DNA of 64,000 bases. Source: Crambe crambe. Taxonomy: Eukaryota; Porifera; Demospongiae; Poecilosclerida; Crambeidae. The notes beneath the pieces were generated by a model. That model saw nothing but the letters and a program-made list of their open reading frames with translations. It made no database searches and was not told the origin of the DNA. A program made the translations under genes and the position numbers. The stretch is taken from assembly GCA_963924555.1 (NCBI GenBank), contig OZ004596.1, positions 2,480,001-2,544,000 on the forward strand, in the 5' to 3' direction. Shown piece by piece: positions 22,331 to 34,300 of the stretch. How positions within the stretch are numbered: position 1 is the stretch's first letter; each line of letters opens with the position of its first letter.

Positions 22331-25300
22331 TTAAGATACTGTCTTGGGGTGGACAGTTGGGATTTTCAGTTCTCTAAACTGCTCCACTAGTTCATTGACA
22401 TTGGATCGTATACCATGCTGGTGATCCTGTGTGTGTGTGTGTGTGTGGGATGAGTACAAACATAAATAAATTACATCATTAAGTTTAAAGCTAGTACAAA
22501 GGTCAAGTACATATCCTGCAAACTAACAATGTCATAGGTCACCTCCAAGCTACTGATTGATTGACTTGATGAACTACCAATAAAAGGAGGGCAGCCAATT
22601 TCCCCTCCTTTAAACCTCAATTTACTTCCTGTGTTGCTTGCAGTTAGAATATCCTGCCCCTCCCCCCACCATCATGAAGAGTTTTAATTAACTTCCTCAT
22701 TTTTAATAAACTTACATGAAGAGCTTCAATGAACTTGGTAAGCAATATAATCAATTCTTTCAATTCATCTGATTTAGCCTTCAGTTCCTTTGCCATGGTT
22801 ACTATTTCTTCTTTGCACCTGCAGTCATTAAAGGGTGAGAGAGAGAGAGAGAGAGATCTTTGGTACCTCAACATTACCCACACCCATGTGAGCACTCTGC
22901 CCTATACTTGTCCTCTTGTATGATACATAATACACTTCCTCTGTGTAGTTCCTTGAAGCTAATTTAATTATTAAGCTCACTGTTCTTGGGTGGCAAGGTA
23001 GTTCTTTTCTGCCACTGACTCAGCCTGTAGTTTTTGCTTCAGTGCCAACAGGTTCTTCTCCAAAGCATACTTCTCTGCCAATCCAGCCTTCATGGCTTCT
23101 TCTTTTAACTGCAAGAACACGGTAGTCCTGGTGATTATGGCCAAATAAACAACCTTATCCTCGGGCGCAATATTAAGAGATGCACTTATTATAGAACGTA
23201 GGTCTATCATCTGATGGACATTTCCCCCCAAGGGTAGGTCTCACTTTCATGCATGTAATAAGCCACCTAGAGCCAAACATCCTACATCAAATTATCACAT
23301 AGACATCAATATTACCACTACCACTGGAAACTCCCCACCACACACACACACACACACAGATACGAAAAATTACATCTTGGCACACTGGCTTCTTTCGCTT
23401 GCCCCAATTAGTCTCGCGGGCCAGACCCTTTACCAACCGCGAGGGAAGGAAAGAGTCTGGTCAAATCCAATACATGATCTTGTTTCAATTGCCCAAAGAT
23501 TTGGTGGGGGGCATGCGCAAAACGTCACGATACGTCACGGCTCTCAAACAGATTTTTTCGCGCGTGCACTTACAGAGTAGTCCTAGAGTTTAGTCATGTC
23601 ATAGATATATCTATGGTCATGTTAATGAGCTGCTTGCTTGTATGCAGAGATCTCATTGGTGATCATAGGAAAAAGAAAAGGCTGCATGGTCCAGGGTGTG
23701 CATCAGCCAAAGAACTGCTCCAGGTACTTGCAGGAGTTGCACTGGAAAAATTTCCGACACTTTCTGACCAGAAAGCTGTTTCCAAGCCTCCTCCCACTCT
23801 CTTGAATAGCCGCCTCCAGTCTGTAATCATATTCCTGCTCAGCCATGTAGCGCTAAGAAATCCAGAGCGCAGGTTTTTCCTAAATTCGTGATGTATGATA
23901 ACGTCATAGTCGTGCCCCTCCTTCCGAAGATTGCTGACTGTGCACAACAAGATCGTGTATTGGATTTGACCAGACTCTTTCCTTCCCTCGCGGTTGGTAA
24001 AGGGTCGGGCCCGCGAGACTATGCCCCAATTATCAAGTCTACCTCAACACATGAATGGCACCAAGTCTGAGAATTTTACTAAATCTTTTTAATGAACCAC
24101 AGACCTTTCTTTTCTGATCCAGAGATTCCTTGGCCATATCATGAGTGTGCTGAAGGTTGTCCACTTCCAACTGCTTCTTAACTATCTCTGTGTGCAACTG
24201 AGAATATATTTCCAATCACAGCTAATAAGCACCCCTGAGATCAATTGAAATTACAGACATATCATGTCAAAGCTGACTCACTGTTGATAAGGTGGACTCT
24301 GCTGCAAATATTTTGCCTTCGTAGTCAAGTATGTCCTTGGCAACTTGCTGATCAAGCTTGGGGACTATGTCATCCTATAAAATAATAAGCACACACTCCA
24401 TGCGCATAATGGCGCCAACCCGCATACATACTCTGAAGTGTTTCGCATGTGCTACGAGTCTCTGAAGTACTTCAAGGTCAGCTCTTTTGCTCTTGTCATA
24501 ATCCAGGAAGGAAATGGAGGCAAGATCAGGCAGGGAAGCTGCCAAAGAATGCAATATCTCATTCACTTCCTGACACTTGCTGTCTATGAGCTGCAAACTC
24601 CTATGGACACACAGAGACAAGTGAGAAAAATGGTAAGGTTTTATCTGCAGAGAACATGCAGGGTGTCCCTTCTCGTGTTAGTGTTATATAATATGTGTAA
24701 GGTATACTTTTATATAGGATGTATTATTCACAGTATTGGATCACTAGTTATTCTTTGTCTTACTTATTGTGCTGTATCTGGAGTTCTGATATTCTCTTCA
24801 GCCCTTCTTCCTGTTGCATTCTCTTCTTTTCCAACATATCTTCAGCCTCTTTGATTTTCCAGTGAAGTTCATCAGCATCACTTGCACTCATTGGCTGCCT
24901 ACGAATCTGCTCTTCCAATTCATGTATCTTTTCCTTCGATGCTTCAATTTGTACCTCTGAGAGAGAGAGAGAGGGAGGAATGGATAAAATAATCAGTCAG
25001 CGCACAGGGCAGCACCCACCATTCATATGCCCACTACACCCTTAATTAACAAAAAGAATCCTTGAAAATATTATTGGCCATAACTCCCCCTCGGATATTT
25101 TTGTCTACAGTGCTAGTGGAAGCCTTAAATGTGACATCACAACGGATACAAATATCTCTCTAATAAGGACAAGTTCCAATACAATTACCACATCATTATT
25201 GGCAAAACATTCCCATCACAAACTAACCGACTTCACTCGCATGTAAATCAGAATCAGCCTTTGCCTTCTCCACAGAATTGATGGCAGGAATCACTTCGGT

Positions 25301-28300
25301 GTCCAGATGATGCCTCAACTCCTCACTATGAAAGTGGAAAAGTGGACCATGCACAGTAAATAACAAGATACACACTTGTCACTCTTTATCTGTTGGAGTT
25401 CAACTTCCAGAGCAGGAACCTGAAAGGTTGGAAGGAAGTACACATTGAAGTACATAAGGTTCCACTGGCCTATTAGGATAGGACATTCTTTTCAAGGATT
25501 ACTAGCACCATGGCAACATCTCTGATATATAGGCATACTCCTTTTCAAGAAGAGTGTGAAGATAAATATAGGAATAATTTTGATGCAGTATTGAAAAGAA
25601 TACCCATGCCAGACCTCTATAACAATAGTGGACTCACAGATGATTTAGAGAGCTCCTGAATTTCTTTAGATAACTCAGCCCTATTCTGTTTGAGATCCTC
25701 CAATTCTAATTATATATTTATTATGGCAAGTGCTATGGGTTGAATATGATTACTACTATACCACTGTCCTTTAGAGCAGTGGTTTGAGTTACGTAATTGA
25801 TATTAATTTTTTTGATCTACAATAACGAACTGTCCTTACGTCTCTCGTAATGTTCACATTCACTCCCTGCAGGAAGACACATACATATCAGCATGAGTGA
25901 AAGATGACACTACTGTACTCACAAGAAGTTTCTCTTCTACCAGTTACAAGTTTCTGATATTCCTTTGAGTCCTCCCCATACTTAATGTAGGCAGCATACA
26001 ATAACTCTTCAATATCATACTCCGTCTGAGTCAATTATAATAATTATGTGCTCTACTGAATATGCTGACTGCACAGCTTCAGGGCTGCATTTAGGGGAGA
26101 GGGGGAGCATTTGGCCCCTTACTCCTATCTTCTCATCATAAATAAAATGCTACTGTTGATTTTACTTAATGCCCACTATTTCACAAAGTACCCGTGACAA
26201 CTCCTTGCCCTCCCCCCTAAAAAATTACTTAATGCAGCCCGGACAAGCTGGTAAAATCTAAATACACAAACAGTTTCTCTTTCTCAGGACATACTAAGTA
26301 CAACACCCATCACCACTCAAGATGATCACATACTTCAAATCTTGCATCTTCTTCATCATCAAAGCCTTGTCCCCTAGAGAACAGGATCTGAGATGTGTTG
26401 TCATCAATAGTGCAACACTAAATGTGAGAAAATAAAAAAGGTGCTCGTTAATTTGAATGAAACTGAGGATCAACATAATTCCATGGGAAGGATTGATGAT
26501 GAGAAAACGGTGGGACTTCCTGCATATTAAAATCTTTGTAGTATCCACACAATAATTATTATGCACCAAGCATAAAGATAACACTACCAGGACCCACAGT
26601 TTCTTTAACGTGATCCAGCTCTATAGGATTTGTATTATGCAGCAGTTTCCTGGAATTTGTATCCACGTTTTTCCCGTTTGTATTGCAGCAATATACAAAA
26701 ACAGTTATCCGTTTTGCAGGAGTTGTAAGAGGTAAGTTTTGAAAATAATTTAATACAAGGCTTCTGTAGCTCCTTTAGTATGGACTGCTAGTGTATTTAT
26801 ATTGAAACTAACTATTATTCCTCAGCTATAGTGTTCAAAACTTATCCTTCAATAGTGCATGCTGAACGGCTCACTTTTGTGGCAATTATAGCATTATAAA
26901 TCATGACATGGACTTACAATGTCTGTTTGTATGATTTTATTGTTTCATAAGGGAAAAATCATTTCATGAAATGAAAAAAGATGTAGGGATGACCACTGCT
27001 CAAAAAAGTAAGGAAATAAGAAGGATGGAAATGGGATCAATCTTTGTTCTGTATATCCAGCCAACAATCCCTACATATACACACATTACTACACTATAAT
27101 CTGAAGTTACCTGACGTATATGTAGGGATTGTTGGCTGGATATACAGAACAAAGATTGATCCCATTTCCATCTTTCTTGTTTCCCTACTTTTTTGAGCAG
27201 TGGTCATCCCTACATCTTTTTTTCATTTCACGAAATGATTTTTCCCTTACTTGTTCATTTTAGCTATGTATAGAGTTCATTCTTCTATGTGTATGCAGGG
27301 ACAGATGAAAGAAGAATAGTTCTCCAATAGCATACCAGCCCAATTATATCAACGAGTCAAGGTGTTGTGTCATTGTTGAGCTATACTTGGAGGTCGAAGA
27401 TGCTGAAATAGAGTCTACCGGTAGATGGATTGGTGAATCTAAATCCCAGAGTTGATACACATCATTATCTAGAGCTAGCTAGCTAGAGATAGCTGAGTAA
27501 TGTTATAATTTCGAATAATTGGATATCGAATACATGCGCATGCGTATTGCAAGGGGGCAGGTACAGTCCTTTAAGGCCATTTTGATTTTTTTTTTAAAGA
27601 CCATTGATTTTCCAGGCATCTACATCAGGTGTGGTTACAGCAGGTACGATTTCTCCAGTGAACATTAGTAACGAACGGGTGCTTAATATTTCATCATTGC
27701 ATCGATATCTTGCTAACTGTGCCATGGATTACTACAGAACAAGTGGATTCAATCTGCTTTTGCAATTTAGTGCCTCTTGTGATCACTCATAGTTTATTTG
27801 TGAATGCCAATCTGTCATGCACACACACACATAACCACTGTATAATTCCTCAAAATTGTGCTGCATTACAAAGTGTGCCAGAAACATTGACCTAGAAAGT
27901 CTACGTGCTCTTCTACAACAAGTAGATAATTTGAATGTATGCTGTGGACAGCCTGATTCATCGATGATTATGCTCAAAATGCAAGAGTTACCGTAATACT
28001 CTCAAGGCTTGTTATATGAGCAGCCCTTACCAGTCATTCCAACGAACGTTATTCCACGAAGAAAGCAAATTAAAGAAAAGATTGGTAACTGCTGAAAAAC
28101 ACGCTAACAAATTAAATCCCAAAATCAAAGAGTTTACACACTGCAGGGTTTCATCTAAGGAGGGGAGCGCAGGGGAAACTTACTTCTCCTCCAACCTGAC
28201 CCAGCTTCCCCCCCAAGATACTGCCAAAAGAAAGACAAAGAATACTTCTAAGTAGTATATTTTAGGATCCAAGCATTTTAAATACTTCTAAGTATTATTT

Positions 28301-31300
28301 TAGGATTTAAGCATTTTTGGCTTTGTGCTCTGTGCAGGAGGGGGCACATCTCCCCCTCCCCCCTCACCGTGGCCTTATGGCCACACGTTCCATGAGCTTC
28401 CCCTCCAAGGTGAAATTCCTAGATGAAACCCTGCACAGAGACAGGGTGAGTCTGTAGATCCTGATCTCTATTGTCAGTGATGAATGATAGCACAGAAATA
28501 GGAACAACAGCTTCATGCAGCAACTTTTAAAGATTGTCGGCAAGTTTGTTGGCACCCACTTATGATTAACATCAAGCTTATTTCGAGTGCAGCTTACCAT
28601 GCTCTCTGCACTTCAGGGTTTATTTGATTACCTTCTGGATTTTAATGAGCAACTGAAAAAGGAAGTGATAATTGAATCTCTCCCAGAATCCTTACGTAGC
28701 CTTATCAATAACGATGAAATCAAAATAAATGGACATATAATTGGTTTCACTTCACTTGGTGACTTAATGACATATTGAGCAGGAAGAGGCCCTGCATCCA
28801 ACTTTATCTAAGTATGTTTTGGTTTTAATGTTAAGGGGAATTTTTTCCCAGATAGAGTTCCCTTATGCTCATTTTAGTACTGATGGAGCTACTGCTGCAA
28901 TAATACAGGATGCCATCCATCAGCTGGAGAGTATTGGGTTTAAGGTAACAGGTGATGGTGCTAGTCCAAACAGAAAATTATTCAGGATGCATGGGGAAAA
29001 AGGCGAACTCACATAAAACCAACAACCCTTTTGTGGATCCAAAGGAAAAGAGACCACTATTTTTTGTGTGATCCGCTACACTTAGTTAAGACCACTGGTC
29101 AAACTTAATGTCAGTAAGTGCATATTCAGTTCAAATACTACAGGTCCATTGAATGGAAACACCCGCAAGATCTCTATAACAAGTTGACTGCTATGGCTGT
29201 TCAGTCTTCGGAACACTTGAAACTAACATCATTTTCTCGGATTAGGGTTGATTTGGCAGCTCAAGTAAGAATTAAGCAATTGTGGATAGTGTCTTTGAAG
29301 TCTTGCATGTGCTGACAAGCAGAGGGGGCAGGCATTTTCCTATGACTCTAGCAATCAAAACAACTTCATAGCAGCACTTCTTGTGGACTACACTAGCTTC
29401 TCATCTTCCAACACAACAGAAATCACTCTTCTTACAATGCCACTAGCCATTGCAGGTGCAAAGATGCAAAGGTATGGACAGTGCGCATACATGTGCATGT
29501 TAACATCACTAAACGTCACGTTGACGTCGATGGAAGCGTGGATCATTTTACACTTCGTTACTTCAGTTTCCTATCCCTCCTCCCTCCCTCCTTTGTCTAT
29601 GATCACAGTACTAAGTTTAGTAGGGCTGTTGTAGCAACTTGATGCTGAACCAAAAGTGTATTACAGTATAAACTGTCACATGTATAACACAGCCACCTCA
29701 CTAGGTCCCAATAATGATACCCTGTATAGGTTAATGTAGTGCAGCCACTCTCCAGCTGCATTAGACAGCTTCCACTTTGCCAAAAGCCAACAAAACTGGT
29801 TCACCATTTGACCTACTGTTATTTTTAACTCTGCTGAATTGACAACTAACAATTCAGTAATTTGATCAGCCACCTAATAACTGCCCAATAACGTACCTTG
29901 CAAGTCTAATTTGATGATCTTTACCAACTCTCGCTGATGATCACAATATAACTAGTTGAGTGCTGAAGGCAACAAACCGTACATATACACATAAGGTGAT
30001 ATGTATCAGCGTGTGCACGACAATCATGCATATACAAAGCTTACTTCCTAAAATAGTCTAGTCCAGAGATTTCTTGGCTTTCAAACACCTGTAACTTCAG
30101 GATTATAAGTTGAAATGTGCAGAACCATCCTAGTGAAAGTCAGAAGACACTAAGAAGTACATACCTAAAGTGACTAGAACATAGCCAAAACTTACCTAGC
30201 TCCTTACTTTGCAGAGAGTAAGCTATGAATAGTGAAAGAACGAATACAGGCCAGTGTGCCAGCTGCCAGGTAGTACAAAATGTTACAAAAGCTATCATGG
30301 CATTTTCAAGTGTGTCAACCCTTTACCAACTTCAATTGCTAACCCTCGGTGCACATTACAAGTGCTTATAATTGTGTACCTTAAGGTAACTATTATTAAT
30401 TTTAACGATTTTTGCTTTCAGTTAAAATGTAGGGTACTAATTTTGGCGATTTTGAGGAGCAGCTCAAGAAAAATGCAAATCAAGAGTCTGGCATTGTAGT
30501 CTCGCATAGCCAACCCTTTACCAACCGCAAGGGAAGGAAAGGGTCAGGGGACATATACTACTTTTTAGCAAGAAATCTGCTAAATGGAATGAAATACGTA
30601 ATCTGACGTTCAATGACGCATAATGACACAATGCTTGATGACATCATCTTGAAGTAGCTCTGTATTTTTAGCGACTGCGAACGTACACGTGGACGTGGTT
30701 AATATTTTTATTAATGCACGCTACTGTTAACGTCATAATTAGACTTCCACAAGTGCAGAAGTCCAAGTATTACATGTCCCCAGACCCTTTCCTTCCCTCG
30801 CGGTAGGTAAAGGGTCGGGTGCGCCAGACTAGTTTAGCATCACAATGTACAATTGGATTTCCATGATTCTGGTCATGGTGGATACAAAAATGAAGATGAC
30901 CAGGAAAGGAGGGACATAAGCATATAATTACCATAATATTGGCATGATTATAATGATAATGTGAATATTATGAGTTCAGAGGTCAGAAGTAAAAGTTTTC
31001 TTCTAAAGGGTACTACAGAGTCCATGTTCTCATCTTGAATTACTAGGAAAATGCAATGGGGCGAGCAAACATGCTCAGTTTACCCAAGGTCATCACTATA
31101 CTACAAATGTTATGTACGATACATATTTATATGTGAAAGATCATCATCATTAGTGTGAGGCGACCGAAGCGCGAGCCCCAATCATTAGTGTCTGCATGTA
31201 AAAATTTGATTAAGCAGGCAGATAAGATAGCAGCTAGTTAAAGCTTGTGATGTTAGCAAGCAATAGGGAAAAAACTGCTCAAGCTAGCTACAAATTTTCC

Positions 31301-34300
31301 ATATTATGCTATCAGTCCATAGCCAAGTAGGCAATGGTCAGCAGCAGTGAGCACATTATATGGGAGTATGTATCGTACAGTACAGAGCTGGAAAGCTTGA
31401 GACTATTCCAAAATTGACTCAATTTAAACACTGGAGAGTATCCTCTAAAGGAGCATTCTAATAGCTACTGGCAGCGTGGTGGATGTAACAGACACGAAGT
31501 ATTGGAGTATAGTACGTATTATAGTAAGGAGCTGGAATCTTGCCTTCTTTCCAGAATAAAGCCTATTCCAAAAATCGGCTCCATTTAAACACTGGAGAGT
31601 ACATCGTTAAGGCTGAAATTGAAGCTACTGCAGTGTGTGGACGTAACACAGATACACAGACACAACTGAGTACTGTAACCCTCGTGCATGCACTGAGGGT
31701 TAATGATAATCAGCAATGGATGCCAAGCATGAAAAGCCATTGTATGATCTCCAAACCACACCCATCACAAATATAACTATATATGGTTGGTGATGATAAA
31801 TTGATAAGAAGTCATGCCGAGACATTCTAGTCTTTTAAAAGACTAACTTATTATTCCCTCTTCTATTCAAAAGAAAAGCATTCAGTAGAAGCAGATACTG
31901 GGAACCTTCACATCCTTTTTAGCCACATTTCTAACGATTGCATTTAGAAATTCAATGTAAGAAATGCATGGGAAAAAAAAAGAGACCTTTCTGCTCATTA
32001 ATTCAGAAACTTCCAATAGTGAATGATCAAGGAATCAATACTTTCCACAAAGCACTTAGCCGCTCTGCCTCCAAAGCTATCAGTTAATTTGATCCTGTCA
32101 GATATAGATTGCATGTGCAATGCTAGAGCTGAACGAGGTTATGCACCTAGGCTAGTACCAACCTAGTAATTATGCTTCAACCAGACACTTTCAGGCTTAT
32201 TACAGAACTCTATGAGCTCTAGTTATCCAAGTGAATTGTAGGCTCGAGTCTACCAGTAAGAAAAACATGCATTCAAGCCACCGAGAGAGTGTTCTTTGTG
32301 CTATCAGCTTATGGCTTCAAGAAAATGTAAGTATGAAATATGCTAGCAATAAGTGTCAAATAAGTGTACTTATTACAAAATTTTCTCATATTATAAGTGA
32401 ATCTCCCAAAGTTTGCGGTCAATGAAATAGGATCACAAGAATTATTCAGCTAGTGAGCGCAAGGGATTAAGCAATCAGTTATCTCAAGAATTATAAAAAT
32501 TAATTATTTTTAGAATCAACAGCTACATAAATTTTAGCTTTGTATATGATGGATAACAGGAAAGTGAAACCACTAAAAGCACTGATCAACAGGAAAACAA
32601 CAGAGTAGCTGACATGTACAGGGGTGAGATACAGAGACATGACTATCAGCAATGGGCACAAAATGAACTTAGTAGTTATAAGCATGCCATAGTTCACAGA
32701 GACATATTTAAGTCCATATGCTTGTCCAACAGCAACTGAAAACAGAGGCAGCTTACCTCCAACACAAAAGAAGATTATGGCGATCCAGATGAAGAACATT
32801 TCCTTTCCTCCCAGTATGCAAGAATATAAAGTAAGTTCAAATACTGTTAAAAGGCTGAAAAGAAGAACTAAAGCAATTTTATATGAGAACTGATCAGCAA
32901 TTAGTCCCCAAATGGGTCGGCTGAGACTGCCAATGATAATAACTACAAATTCCACCAAAGAGAGATACCTATCATCCTTGATAAACAGACCACCAAAAGA
33001 AGTGTATAAAGCAGTGGAAAAAGTCGTAACCATGGTTCCAAAAAAATACATCCCCCAGAGTACATAAAAGTAAGGCTTTTGAAGCAATTCTAGAGGGCGC
33101 AGACTAATGACAATGTCTTGAGTTTGTACATCGGCATTAGTAGCACTGCTACAAGACAAAGCATCATGCTTTTCATCTGCATCTTCCCCTGTGGGTAAGA
33201 GTTCAATATCTGATGATTCCTCACCATCAGTATGTTCAGCATGGTGCAAAGATGCAAGTCTTTCACGCATGTACTTTATGCCGGATTTGATTTCAGATGT
33301 ACATGAAGACACATTAATGGGAGCTTCATCATCCATTTCGATGTACTGAAATTTCTTGGAGTCAGCACCACTCCTACCTACCTGGTCACTGCCATAGCCC
33401 TGTGGTGGATCAGTGATGAGCATAGCTCCTGTGAAGATAATGGCTGTATGTACAAAACCAAACAAAAGAAATGAAACAGGAACACGTCCAAGCACTTCTT
33501 CGTCAACAAAATGACGCTCTCCACTTTCATCCACAACTCTTTCAATGCCATGAGGATTAATGAATTTATTCTGTGCATATCTGAATATCAGAGGACTTAT
33601 TCCAAATCCTATTGATACTATACCAGAGACAACCCCTTTCCATCTTGGCACCCAGCTCATGGCAGAACTGACAGGTCCAATGATGCCCATTCCAACACCT
33701 ACACCTAGCACAAGTCCGTACGTCAACATGACCAACCAGAAGGAGATTTTGATGGCAAAGTAGGAGAGAGTGATTCCCAAGCTCATGACTCCACCCCCAA
33801 TGAGAGTGGTCAACCGTGCACCTATCAGAGTAGTCATCCAGCCACCGATGAAGTTGCCGACACCGTTACCAAGGAACATGAAGGCATAGATCCACATGCT
33901 GTTTTCTTCCTTCACAGTTGCAGGTTGAGAGTAGTTCCTAGCGTAAGATACAATGTATGGAGCCATGCTTCCAAAGATGGTGTCAGCTCCTAGACTCAGG
34001 TACACTAGAAATCCACCCACGATCACCAGACAACCACGCAGGAAAAGAAAGTGGCGTGGCCATTCAGATAACTTCAGTGGCAGTACTGACATAATATTAT
34101 CAGAGAAATATTTACTGTCACTAGATAGAATCTAACACTGAAATGATCTATAATCTATATACCACTGAGGAGTGTCTGCTATTAAATAGACACTGCTGTG
34201 AGCTCTATTTGGATATCATATGTACATACAGACTACTATAGTAACTGTATAAACCGAAAGGAATTTCAGTAAGTGAGATTATATAAATGCTTCCTCCGCC

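Larger units (their letters stand above)
29641..32499. other. NDC80 intron 5, mostly gene-free
   Basis: No exon supported. It holds the snap-back element at 30497-30831 and an imperfect direct repeat of about 165 bases at 31386-31640 (attccaaaa..tcg..ctc.attt and aaacactggagagta occur twice). The remainder is unremarkable AT-rich sequence. Confidence 0.5.

Noticed and set aside
23663..23950. 95-codon minus frame in the 613-base element
   Set aside because: Low complexity and no domain; the competing 47-codon frame is slightly more protein-like, and neither is called a gene.
26294..26584. 96-codon minus frame near 26.4 kb
   Set aside because: It crosses the acceptor of NDC80 exon 6 in the wrong frame; the true exon reads CCTIDDNTSQ.
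30497..30831. 9-base target duplication for this TAGTCT element
   Set aside because: Flanks CTGGCATTG and GTTTAGCAT do not match, so no duplication is claimed.
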